Positions 1 to 7,706 of a DNA stretch of 11,967 nt are shown here, piece after piece. The translations under genes and the position numbers were made by a program. The DNA is taken from assembly GCA_002505805.1 (NCBI GenBank), contig DAWB01000188.1, positions 8,129 to 20,095 of the forward strand. Reading direction: 5' to 3'. The stretch is from Methanosaeta sp. UBA80 (lineage in GTDB: Archaea > Halobacteriota > Methanosarcinia > Methanotrichales > Methanotrichaceae). The notes beneath the pieces are model-generated. The model ran no database searches, was not told where the DNA came from, and saw only the letters and a program-made list of their open reading frames with translations. Numbering within the stretch: the first letter of the stretch is position 1; each line of letters opens with the position of its first letter.

Positions 1-194
1 CTTTTCCCACATTCACTTTTCTACCCTCTTCAGTGGATCGGGCAGGGATCAGGCCTGATGGGCAAGGGCAGTGACGCCCATAGAAAATGAGATCTCTCTT
101 CCAAGAGACAAGCCGTTGTGAAAGATGGTGAAAGCTGAGGCGAGCCAGCGCAAAAAAACTTTTATTGCACTGATGAAGGAGGATTGAGGGAGGA
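1..194. other. Intergenic leader region upstream of azlC
   Basis: No coding frame of convincing quality was seen here. The first 30 bases are pyrimidine-rich on the plus strand and could be the terminator tail of a gene left of the window. A short inverted repeat, TCTCTT-CC-AAGAGA, lies near 95-110; its loop is too small to be a convincing structure on its own. I could not match the region to any riboswitch class I know. Confidence 0.4.
152..166 (+). promoter_or_regulatory. Possible BRE/TATA element for azlC-azlD
   Basis: An A7 run followed by CTTTTATTG resembles an archaeal BRE plus TATA box. Its centre near 163 predicts a transcription start near 189-190, a few bases before the TTG at 195, so the mRNA would be almost leaderless. 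The match to consensus is only moderate. Confidence 0.35.
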
Positions 195-199
195 TTGAG
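178..199 (+). repeat. 11-bp perfect tandem duplication over the azlC start
   Basis: GGAGGATTGAG occurs twice head to tail (178-188 and 189-199). Each copy carries a Shine-Dalgarno-like GGAGG and a TTG. The unit is not a multiple of three, so the first TTG (184) runs into a stop after four codons and only the second (195) opens the azlC frame. It therefore duplicates the start-site neighbourhood. Confidence 0.7.
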
Positions 200-938
200 C
201 CAGGCCCAGACATGTCAAAATGACGTGAATACTATCCCGGCCTATGTCAAGGGCGGCATCAAGGCGGCATGGCCGATATGCATCGGCTACATTCCATTAG
301 GGCTTGCCTTTGGCATTCTGGCCCAAAAAGCGGGATTCGATTGGCTTGATATCGGGATCATGTCCGCTATCGTCTTTGCCGGAAGCTCCCAGTTCATAGC
401 GGTCTCCATGCTGGGGGCAGGAGCGGCCCCGCTCTCCATTGTTCTTACCACTCTTGCGGTCAATCTGAGGCACGTCTTGATGAGCTCTGCCCTAGCGGTT
501 CATCTTCACGGCGTCAGCCGGAAATTCCTTTCCATTTTCGCCTACGGGGTGACTGATGAGAGCTTCGCCGTCAATATCGTCCGGTTTCGGGAGGGGGGAT
601 GGCATCCCTGCCAGGCCCTGGCGCTCAACCAAGCGGCAAATTTCACCTGGATCGCCAGCACCGTCCTGGGTGGATACTGCGGTCAGTTCATAGCGCCGGG
701 AAGCTTCGGCATCGATTATGCGCTCAGCGCCATGTTCCTCTGCCTGCTGGTCTTTCAGCTCCAGAGAAGGATTCATTTGTTGACCGCTGCCCTGGCCGGG
801 CTTCTGGCCACGGCCATCTCCATTTTGTTGCCGGGCAACTCCTTTGTGATCATTGCATCTGTATTGGGAGCAAGCCTGGGCTTTGCCGTCAAGAAATACT
901 CTTCTCTGCAGAGTGGTGAAGGCAATGCTGGAGAATGA
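195..938 (+). CDS. azlC: AzlC family branched-chain amino acid exporter, large subunit
   Basis: AzlC is the large membrane subunit of a two-component exporter of branched-chain amino acids and analogues. The 247-residue length is normal for the family. Recognisable motifs are GYIPLGLAFG (31-40), FAGSSQF (61-67), NLRHVLMS (90-97) and TDESFA (120-125), with several hydrophobic spans and a tight C-terminal hydrophobic block (about 195-232). The frame opens with TTG at 195. A GTG at 225 is the alternative start and would still keep the first conserved block. The GGAGG at 189-193 is only 1 nt from the TTG, which is too close for normal use; the copy at 178-182 is 12 nt away. The last 14 bases overlap azlD, which argues for coupled translation. 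The family assignment is firm; the substrate is inferred from the family. Confidence 0.92.
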   Translation: MSQAQTCQNDVNTIPAYVKGGIKAAWPICIGYIPLGLAFGILAQKAGFDWLDIGIMSAIVFAGSSQFIAVSMLGAGAAPLSIVLTTLAVNLRHVLMSSALAVHLHGVSRKFLSIFAYGVTDESFAVNIVRFREGGWHPCQALALNQAANFTWIASTVLGGYCGQFIAPGSFGIDYALSAMFLCLLVFQLQRRIHLLTAALAGLLATAISILLPGNSFVIIASVLGASLGFAVKKYSSLQSGEGNAGE

Positions 939-1254
939 ATACGACTTTATATTATTGATAGCGGGAATGGGGCTTGTCACCTATATCCCCCGCTGGCTCC
1001 CGCTGTTCTTCCTCTCACAGCGAAAGCTGCCCCAATGGCTGGTGGACTGGCTGGACCTGATACCGGTAGCCATTCTCAGCGCCCTTATATTCCCTGATCT
1101 CTTGGTCACCGGCAGCCCGCGCCATCTCGATGTTGTGCAGCTCAAGTCTGTCGTGGCTATTCCCACATTTCTCTTTGCCCTGAAGACCAGGTCTCTGGGG
1201 GGAACCGTTCTGGTGGGAATGATGCTCTTCTGGCTGACATCAAGCTTGATTTGA
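925..1254 (+). CDS. azlD: AzlD family branched-chain amino acid exporter, small subunit
   Basis: AzlD is the small partner of AzlC in the exporter. I start the gene at ATG 925, giving 109 residues, the usual family size. The frame is open further upstream (GTG at 913 and 916), but that would add non-conserved residues read inside azlC. Motifs seen are GMGLVTYIPRWLPL (14-27) and IPVAILSALIFP (46-57), both typical of AzlD, plus C-terminal hydrophobic stretches. A purine-rich TGAAGG sits 2 nt before the ATG and a GGTG slightly further upstream. The start overlaps the azlC 3' end by 14 bp, so the two are almost certainly cotranscribed and made together. Confidence 0.92.
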   Translation: MLENEYDFILLIAGMGLVTYIPRWLPLFFLSQRKLPQWLVDWLDLIPVAILSALIFPDLLVTGSPRHLDVVQLKSVVAIPTFLFALKTRSLGGTVLVGMMLFWLTSSLI

Positions 1255-1274
1255 GACATGAACAAGAACAACAC

Positions 1275-1286
1275 AAAATATAAATC
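1275..1286 (+). promoter_or_regulatory. Archaeal TATA box for the SLC13-type transporter
   Basis: AAAATATAAATC is a strong TATA-like sequence. Its centre near 1281 predicts transcription from about 1307-1308, only about 5 nt before the ATG at 1312. No Shine-Dalgarno sequence lies before that ATG, so the two observations together suggest a leaderless or near-leaderless mRNA, separate from the azlCD unit that ends at 1254. Confidence 0.6.
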
Positions 1287-1311
1287 GATATGCATGCTAA
1301 TCAATTAACCA

Positions 1312-3087
1312 ATGAATGCAGACCAGGCAACCATATTTGCCATCATATTAGCTGCATTTATTCTTTTTATATGGGGGCGGTGGCGTTATGATCTTGTGGC
1401 CATGATGGCCTTGCTGGCGGCGGTTGCCGCGGGAGCCGTGCCCTGGAATCAGGCATTTTCCGGATTTGCCCATCCTGCAGTTGCGACCGTGGCAGCAGTT
1501 CTCATAATCAGCCGATGTTTTCTGGAATCAAACCTGATTGAGGTCATATTCAGGCGAGTCTCCAGACCAAACAGCTCTGTGGCCAGACAGTCCTTCACTC
1601 TGACCGGACTGGTGGCAGTGCTCTCCGGATTCATGAACAACGTGGGTGCTCTGGCCCTTCTCATGCCGGTAGGCATTCGCATCTCTCATTTGGGCGGCAA
1701 TCCGCCTTCCCTTTACCTCATGACCCTGGCCTTTGGCTCCCTTCTGGGAGGCCTGACCACACTCATTGGAACTCCTCCCAACATAATCATCTCCACCTTC
1801 AGGACAGAGAATCTCGGTCAGCCCTTCGGCATGTTCGACTTCACGCCCGTCGGCATGGGTGTGGCATTCACCGGTCTGGTCTTCATATCCCTGCTGGGAT
1901 GGAGGCTGACCCCGATACGCAAAGGCCAGTCATCCAAGAAGGAGAAATTTGAGGTAGAGAATTACTACACCGAGGTGAGAATCGCCGAGGGCTCAATCGC
2001 CTCGGGCAAGAGACTGAGCGAGCTGATGCCGGCTGGCGGATCGGACATCCAGTTTAAGGGATTATTGAGAGGCCAGAGCATTCTGGCTGATCTGGCCGGA
2101 GAAGCTCTCCAGGTGGGGGATATTCTGATCATCAAGACCAATGTCGATAGCCTTAACGATTTTATAAAATCCAATGAACTGGAGCTGACCGGAGAGAAAA
2201 AGATCGATCTTGGTGAGTCGGAGCACACCGAATTGATGGAGGCAGTGGTCATGAATGATTCGCGCCTGGTGGGCAGGTCTGCGAGCAGCATCTGCCTGCG
2301 TCGTCAATATGCAATCAACCTGATCGCTGTGGCCGGCCATGATGCTAAAAAGCTGAAGCGCCTTCATCATATCATATTTCATCCCGGAGATGTTCTGCTG
2401 GTGCAGGGGCCTTCGGAATCCCTGACGGGAGTTGTGGAATTGCTGGGATGCCTGCCACTGGCAGAGCGTGGCTTGAAACTTGGCCCGGCCAAGGATATGC
2501 TGCTGCCTCTAATCATCTTCGCCCTGGCCATAATTGGATCGGCAGCAGGCATGCTTCCCGTGGAGATCGCATTTGCCAGCGCCGCTACAGCCATGATCTT
2601 GATAGGAATGCTTACCCTGCAGCAGGCCTACGAGAGCATAGACTGGTCCATCATAATCCTCCTGGGGGCAATGATCCCGGTCAGTCAGGCCCTGGAGAGC
2701 AGCGGAGGGGCGGTTCTGCTGGCTCAGAATTTGATTCAGATCTTCGGCCAGTACCCTGCAGCAGTAGTTTTAGCGGCCCTTATGATCTGGACCATGATCC
2801 TCACAAATGTGGTGAACAATGCCGCTGCAGCCGTGCTCATGGCCCCAATCGCCTATGACACGGCACAGGCCATGGGGAGCTCTCCGGACCCCTTCTTGAT
2901 GACAATAGCCATTGCTGCCTCCTGCGCCTTCTTAACCCCCATAGGCCATCAATCCAATACCCTGGTCATGGGCCCGGGGGGCTATAAGTTCACTGACTAC
3001 TGGCATATGGGCCTGCCACTGAGTGTGATCGTCATATTGGTGGCTATTCCCTTGATAATGTGGTTTTGGCCTTTATCTTCTTCATAA
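1312..3087 (+). CDS. SLC13/DASS-type anion permease with two internal RCK_C (TrkA-C) domains
   Basis: This is a 591-residue inner-membrane permease of the ion transporter superfamily, expected to import divalent anions (dicarboxylate, sulfate or similar) with a cation. Two inverted-repeat halves are visible. The first half has MNNVGALALLMP (108-119) and GTPPNII (153-159). The second has TNVVNNAAAAVLMAP (498-512) and GHQSNTLVMGPGGY (545-558). These are the paired re-entrant-loop and substrate/sodium-binding motifs of the family. Between them, about residues 205-380 are soluble and read as two tandem RCK_C domains, each with a C-terminal G-D-x-L-hydrophobic motif (VGDILIIK near 268; PGDVLLVQG near 358), a known arrangement in prokaryotic SLC13 proteins. 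The ATG at 1312 lacks a Shine-Dalgarno site and fits the TATA box upstream. The 3' end overlaps the convergent ATPase gene by 44 bp. The substrate cannot be told from sequence. Confidence 0.85.
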   Translation: MNADQATIFAIILAAFILFIWGRWRYDLVAMMALLAAVAAGAVPWNQAFSGFAHPAVATVAAVLIISRCFLESNLIEVIFRRVSRPNSSVARQSFTLTGLVAVLSGFMNNVGALALLMPVGIRISHLGGNPPSLYLMTLAFGSLLGGLTTLIGTPPNIIISTFRTENLGQPFGMFDFTPVGMGVAFTGLVFISLLGWRLTPIRKGQSSKKEKFEVENYYTEVRIAEGSIASGKRLSELMPAGGSDIQFKGLLRGQSILADLAGEALQVGDILIIKTNVDSLNDFIKSNELELTGEKKIDLGESEHTELMEAVVMNDSRLVGRSASSICLRRQYAINLIAVAGHDAKKLKRLHHIIFHPGDVLLVQGPSESLTGVVELLGCLPLAERGLKLGPAKDMLLPLIIFALAIIGSAAGMLPVEIAFASAATAMILIGMLTLQQAYESIDWSIIILLGAMIPVSQALESSGGAVLLAQNLIQIFGQYPAAVVLAALMIWTMILTNVVNNAAAAVLMAPIAYDTAQAMGSSPDPFLMTIAIAASCAFLTPIGHQSNTLVMGPGGYKFTDYWHMGLPLSVIVILVAIPLIMWFWPLSSS

Positions 3088-5785
3088 TCAGCTTCCGGAT
3101 CTCTTCAGCAAAGAACACCGTGCTGGATACGGCAAAGATTGTGGACCAATCATGAAGCGAGAGTTCAACCGTTCCCAGAGCCATCTGGAAGAAGGCCACC
3201 TCGGTTGCCGTGAACTGCAGGGCTATGGAGGCAGCTATAGCTGCTACAAGATATTTATTGGTAAAGAGGCCTATCTTGAATACGGACTTGTCCCGCGACC
3301 TGCAGTTGAGGGCATTGAATATCTGGAACATGGCCAGGGTGGTAAATCCAAGAGTCTGAGCCCGGTGAATGTCCCCTCCATTCAGCTCGCTGGTGAACAC
3401 CCAGATAGTCCCGGCAGCCATGAAGACTGCCACAAATAAAACATTCTTTAGAATATCCTTGTTGATGATGTTTGCCTTGGGATTTCTGGGCGGCTGGTCC
3501 ATGACATCCTCTTCTTTGGGCTCCATGGCCAGATTTATCACCAGAAGGCCGTCTGTCACCAGATTGACCCACAGGATCTGCACCGGAGTGAAGATAAGCA
3601 CATTTATGGCCAGGAAGACCAGAGATACCAGTATGGTGAGGATCTCTCCTGCATTTGTGCTGATGAGATATTTTACCACCTTTCGAATGTTCTCGAATAT
3701 TACCCTGCCCTCCTCCACCGCATTCACTATGCTCTGAAAGTTGTCGTCCGTTAGAATCATATCTGCGGTCTCTTTGGTCACATCCGTCCCGGTTATGCCC
3801 ATGGCTATGCCGATTTCGGATGCCTTGAGTGCAGGAGCATCATTGACTCCATCTCCGGTCATGGCCACGATATGGCCCCTTCTCTGCAGCGATTGGACTA
3901 TGCGGTGCTTATGCTGGGGGGAGACGCGGGCGAAGACCGATGTATCCTGGATCAGTGCGTCAAGCTTTTCATCGCTCAGGCTGTCCAACTCCGAGCCGCT
4001 CAGAACCCTGGAGCCTTCCTCGTAGATTCCAATCTCCCTGGCAATGGCCTGTGCGGTTATCTTATGATCTCCCGTGGCCATGGTTACCTTGATCCCCGCC
4101 CTCTTGCATAGCTTCACCGATCTTATGGCCTCGGGCCTGGGCGGATCGATCATCCCCGAAAAACCGGCGAATATGAGTTCAGCCGGCCCATCACTCTTAA
4201 AACGCTCCATGTCTTGGAACTTAATTGGAGCATAAGCCAGGGCCAGGACCCTCAATGCCTCTCCTGCCATATCCGAGCTGGCGGCCAGATAATCCTTCTT
4301 ATCCTCCTCAGTCAAGGCCCTTGTCTCACCCTCATCCAGAACATGGGTGCACATATCCAGAATGGTCTCAGGCGCTCCTTTAAGAAAAGCCAGAGCCTCT
4401 CCGGAATCGGTGCGGTGAAATGTGGCCATGTATCTGTTCTTGGGATCGAAAGGAATCTCCTCTATACGGGGCAGGCTCTCTTCCAGCTGGCTCTTTTTTA
4501 AGCCTGCCTTTGCCGAAGCCACCACCAGGGCCCCCTCTGTGGGGTCTCCCAGAATCTTCCACCGGTCCTCTTTATCGGATTTAAGTGAGGAATCGTTGCA
4601 GAGGGCAGCGATCTTGAGGAACATGTCCAGGCTTCTGTCCTCCGATGCGATCAGGGGCGAGCCGGCTATCTCAAAGCCGCCCTGGGGCTGAAATCCCACC
4701 CCGGAAACATCGACCATGCGGCCGGCCAGGAATATCTTTTGAACCGTCATCTGATTGGTGGTCAGGGTCCCGGTCTTATCGGTGCATACTGCAGTTATCG
4801 ATCCCAGTGTCTCCACAGCATCAAGCTTGCGTATGATGGCATTGCGGCTGGCCATGCGGCTGACTCCCACCGCCAGAACCACGGTTATGGCCGCCGGAAG
4901 GCCCTCGGGGATGGCAGATACGGCCATGGCCAGAGTGAAGAGGAACAGCTCGATCAACTCAAAACCGCGCCATATTCCCACGACCAGAGTCAAGCTGCTG
5001 GCAATAAGGGCCAGGATCATCAGCTTCTTTGAGAGATCAAGAGTACGCCTCTTGAGGGGAGTCTTTGCCTTCTCCGTCTTGCTGATCTGGTGGGCGATCT
5101 TTCCCATCTCGCTCTTCATTCCGGTGGCATAAACAGCAGCTTTGCACCTTCCCTGAGTGACCACAGTCCCGGCGAAGATGATGTTGTCTTTTTCAGCAAT
5201 GACGAGATCTCCCTGAAGAGTATCGGTCCTTTTCCTTGCCGGCACCGACTCTCCGGTGAGCATGGATTCGTCAATCTCCAAATTTGCTTCTTCAATGATG
5301 CGAGCATCGGCGGGAACTTTTGCGCCTGCTTCAAGGAGGATTATATCCCCGGGAACAACCTCCCGGGACTTTATGCGCATCTCCTGACAGCTCCCCCTCT
5401 CCGGACAGTCCCTCAGGACCCTGGCTTCGGCAGACGCCTGGGATCTCAGGGCTAAAATGGCCTCTTCTGCCTTGTATTCTTTAATAAATCCCAGGGCGGT
5501 GTTGATGCAGATCACAGCGATTATCACCGCTGCATCAATTGTCTTGTCTGCCAGAAAAGAGATGGCTGCCGCCAGGCTGAGCACTGCTATAAGAGGATTT
5601 CTCACCTGCTCTATGAGCAGGCCCAGCTTGCTCATCTTCTTGCCCTCTTCCAGCTCATTAGGCCCGAGAGCCTTGAAGCGTCTGGAAGCCTCATCCGAAT
5701 TAAGGCCCCTGAAGCTGCTATCGAGCCTCTCCAAAACCTGCTCAGCGCTTAAAGAATGCCATCTGTTCTCAGATTCAAGAGCCAT
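3044..5785 (-). CDS. Type IIA (Ca2+-type) cation-transporting P-type ATPase
   Basis: This 913-residue membrane pump uses ATP to expel a cation, most likely Ca2+. In order it has an N-terminal cation-ATPase domain (1-60), the actuator TGES (177-180), TM4 with AIPEGLP (291-297), phosphorylation site DKTGT (D336), nucleotide-domain KGAPE (469-473), TGDH (571-574) and hinge MTGDGVNDAP (642-651). By comparison with SERCA the ion site is largely conserved: E294 (E309), N711 and E714 in TM5 (N768, E771), and N741, T744, D745 in NLVTDG of TM6 (N796, T799, D800). The TM8 residue matching SERCA E908 is Q821, as in plasma-membrane Ca2+ pumps, suggesting a single Ca2+ per cycle. GGTGAGG lies 5 nt before the ATG. 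The gene starts 59 bp after the phosphorylase stop on the same strand and may be cotranscribed with it. Confidence 0.92.
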   Translation of the reverse strand: MALESENRWHSLSAEQVLERLDSSFRGLNSDEASRRFKALGPNELEEGKKMSKLGLLIEQVRNPLIAVLSLAAAISFLADKTIDAAVIIAVICINTALGFIKEYKAEEAILALRSQASAEARVLRDCPERGSCQEMRIKSREVVPGDIILLEAGAKVPADARIIEEANLEIDESMLTGESVPARKRTDTLQGDLVIAEKDNIIFAGTVVTQGRCKAAVYATGMKSEMGKIAHQISKTEKAKTPLKRRTLDLSKKLMILALIASSLTLVVGIWRGFELIELFLFTLAMAVSAIPEGLPAAITVVLAVGVSRMASRNAIIRKLDAVETLGSITAVCTDKTGTLTTNQMTVQKIFLAGRMVDVSGVGFQPQGGFEIAGSPLIASEDRSLDMFLKIAALCNDSSLKSDKEDRWKILGDPTEGALVVASAKAGLKKSQLEESLPRIEEIPFDPKNRYMATFHRTDSGEALAFLKGAPETILDMCTHVLDEGETRALTEEDKKDYLAASSDMAGEALRVLALAYAPIKFQDMERFKSDGPAELIFAGFSGMIDPPRPEAIRSVKLCKRAGIKVTMATGDHKITAQAIAREIGIYEEGSRVLSGSELDSLSDEKLDALIQDTSVFARVSPQHKHRIVQSLQRRGHIVAMTGDGVNDAPALKASEIGIAMGITGTDVTKETADMILTDDNFQSIVNAVEEGRVIFENIRKVVKYLISTNAGEILTILVSLVFLAINVLIFTPVQILWVNLVTDGLLVINLAMEPKEEDVMDQPPRNPKANIINKDILKNVLFVAVFMAAGTIWVFTSELNGGDIHRAQTLGFTTLAMFQIFNALNCRSRDKSVFKIGLFTNKYLVAAIAASIALQFTATEVAFFQMALGTVELSLHDWSTIFAVSSTVFFAEEIRKLIMKKIKAKTTLSRE

Positions 5786-5844
5786 ATGTGCCTCACCCCG
5801 ATATCGTCATTATCCTCAATAAGATCTGCCCCTGAGCAAAGCCC

Positions 5845-7470
5845 CTATAGATATGCTTCAGTTACATATCTGCGCATCATTCTGTGGCTGTTAAAGAAAG
5901 AGGCTATCATGCCTATTGAATTCTTCATCATCCTCATCCAGTAATCTCTTCTCTGGTAGAACATGGGGATGATTATATACTCAAGCTTGCTGTAAAAATC
6001 TTCGATCTCCCTCTTTCGAGCCATCTCAAAGGAGATATCTTCCCCCGGCTCAGGCCCTATGGACCAGCCTGTGACTCCTTCTATCCAGCCCTCAATCCAC
6101 CAGCCATCGAGGACGCTGAAGTTGACCACCCCGTTATGCGCCGCCTTCATGCCGCTTGTCCCCGAGGCCTCCTGCGGCGGGAGAGGGGTATTGAGCCAGA
6201 CATCTGCCCCAGAGACCATTTTGGCTGCCAGCGGCATATTGTAGTCCTGAAGATATGCGATCTTGATCTCATTGTGCAGAATATCCATGATTTCAAAGAC
6301 ACTCTGGATGGCCTTCTTGCCTTCCTCGTCCCGGGGATGGGCTTTTCCCGCCAGCACAATCTGGATGGTTCCCTTATGGTTGGCCCTTCTGAGCCGTTGG
6401 AGATCCGAGAAGAGAAATGTGGTCCTCTTATACATAGTGGCTCTTCTGGCAAATCCTATGGTCAGGGATTCGTCATCCATATCCGCATCCGTCTCCCGGT
6501 TCACCTGATCTATTAGATCCCTCTTTGCTCCCATATGCGCCTTCCAGATCTCTTCATCAGGGCAGCCATTGACCCGAAGAAGCATCTCGGGCTCATTGGC
6601 CCAGCCGGGCATGTATTTATCGAATAACTTTTGCAGGCACGGACAGGTCCAGGTGAAGGAATGCACGCCATTGGTGATGGAGTGGATCTCATAGCCTGGA
6701 AACATATCCATGGATGTGGCCCTATGCCTTTTGGCAACGCCATTGATGTAATTGGAGAGATTGAGAGCCAGACCGGTCATATTCAGCCTGTCGGCTCCTG
6801 CCAGCTTTTTCAGGACTTCTATATCAATAAAGTCGCCCAACAAATCTCTAACCAGAGAATAATCGAATTTGTCATGTCCTGCCTGGACCGGAGTATGGGT
6901 GGTGAAGATGCAAAGATCCTTGACTGCTTCTGCATCCATCCCATATCGCTTAAGCAGCTCCAAGGTCAGCAGGCTCGACTGTCCTTCATTCATATGATAT
7001 TTTCTGATCTCAGTGCCCAAGGCCTCTAGAATTCTCACGCCGCCGATTCCCAGGACCATTTCCTGCTTTAATCTGTAGCTGTCGTCTCCGCCATAGAGAT
7101 GATCCGTAATTGTCCTGTCATCAGAGCGGTTTGCCTCCAGATCGGTGTCCAGAAAGAGCACAGGTACAGCTCCTCCGGTAGGGCTCTGCTGATTATAGAT
7201 CCAGGCGCCGACCCTGACATCTCTATTCTGGATCTGGACTGTTGCCTCTGCCGGCCATCTCACCAGGAGATGGGAGGGATTCCACGGCACCGAAAGCTCA
7301 ATCTGTTCTCCTCTTTCACCAAGCTCCTGGCGGAAGTATCCAAGTCTGCTGATGAGGGTTACTGCGATCAGGGGTAGTTTCAGGTCGGCGCTGGACTTTA
7401 TGGTGTCTCCGGCCAGTGTCCCAAGCCCGCCGGCATATGTGGGAATATCGCTTAGCAGGCCGATCTCCAT
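5845..7470 (-). CDS. GT35 alpha-glucan (glycogen) phosphorylase, short archaeal type; 5' end uncertain
   Basis: The enzyme releases glucose-1-phosphate from glycogen or maltodextrin by phosphorolysis using pyridoxal phosphate. From the ATG at 7470 the protein has 541 residues. Conserved blocks are IPTYAGGLGTLAGDT (9-23), YHMNEGQSSL (158-167), FTTHTPVQAGHDKF (189-202), SITNGVH (264-270), FARRATMYKRT (340-350, phosphate-binding region) and EASGTSGMKAAHNG (434-447), in which K442 matches the PLP lysine. It lacks the extra N-terminal domain of about 800-residue relatives. The start is doubtful: codons just upstream, in the same frame but without ATG, GTG or TTG, read SIAYFT, which completes the family motif IAYFxMEIGL. 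An ATG at 7537, in another frame, sits where a leaderless mRNA should begin and would join this frame after loss of one A in the A5 run at 7490-7494. See the findings. Confidence 0.88.
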   Translation of the reverse strand: MEIGLLSDIPTYAGGLGTLAGDTIKSSADLKLPLIAVTLISRLGYFRQELGERGEQIELSVPWNPSHLLVRWPAEATVQIQNRDVRVGAWIYNQQSPTGGAVPVLFLDTDLEANRSDDRTITDHLYGGDDSYRLKQEMVLGIGGVRILEALGTEIRKYHMNEGQSSLLTLELLKRYGMDAEAVKDLCIFTTHTPVQAGHDKFDYSLVRDLLGDFIDIEVLKKLAGADRLNMTGLALNLSNYINGVAKRHRATSMDMFPGYEIHSITNGVHSFTWTCPCLQKLFDKYMPGWANEPEMLLRVNGCPDEEIWKAHMGAKRDLIDQVNRETDADMDDESLTIGFARRATMYKRTTFLFSDLQRLRRANHKGTIQIVLAGKAHPRDEEGKKAIQSVFEIMDILHNEIKIAYLQDYNMPLAAKMVSGADVWLNTPLPPQEASGTSGMKAAHNGVVNFSVLDGWWIEGWIEGVTGWSIGPEPGEDISFEMARKREIEDFYSKLEYIIIPMFYQRRDYWMRMMKNSIGMIASFFNSHRMMRRYVTEAYL

Positions 7471-7560
7471 GGTGAAATAAGCAATGCTATTTTTCCTCAG
7501 GCTGGCAGCTATAAAGGGAGGTTTGCCGAGGATTCATTAGATATTGCTGAAAATCCTGTC

Positions 7561-7567
7561 ATATATA
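7561..7567 (-). promoter_or_regulatory. TATA box for the glucan phosphorylase gene
   Basis: ATATATA (read ACTATATATGA on the minus strand) is a good archaeal TATA box. Its centre near 7564 predicts a transcription start at about 7537, which coincides with an ATG (7535-7537). It is 94 bp from the ATG at 7470, which has no Shine-Dalgarno site. This supports 7537 as the true, leaderless translation start. Confidence 0.55.
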
Positions 7568-7673
7568 GTCCAGCCATTTAATCCTTTAAAGCCTTTTCGT
7601 GAATTGGAGCAGCAAAAGGAGCTGAATAGGCAGGCTAGCTGAAGATAGAACCAACATTAGGAGTTATAACTAT

Positions 7674-7685
7674 TCTATAATATTT
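7674..7685 (+). promoter_or_regulatory. TATA box for the small ORF and the half-ferritin gene
   Basis: TCTATAATATTT is the strongest TATA-like string in this spacer. Its centre at about 7680 predicts a transcript start near 7707, exactly at an ATG that opens a 45-codon frame. The same transcript could carry the half-ferritin gene at 7897. Confidence 0.5.
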
Positions 7686-7706
7686 TTCACACACTCTTTT
7701 ATTCCT

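Larger units (their letters stand above)
7538..7706. other. Divergent promoter region between the phosphorylase and the half-ferritin side
   Basis: This AT-rich spacer separates a minus-strand promoter (TATA at 7561-7567) from a plus-strand promoter (TATA at 7674-7685). No operator palindrome, RNA gene or coding frame was recognised between the two boxes. Confidence 0.4.

Noticed and set aside
61..150. Possible riboswitch or structured leader before azlC
   Set aside because: Only short, weak inverted repeats were found and no conserved riboswitch core motif was recognised; the predicted promoter at about 160 lies downstream of it.
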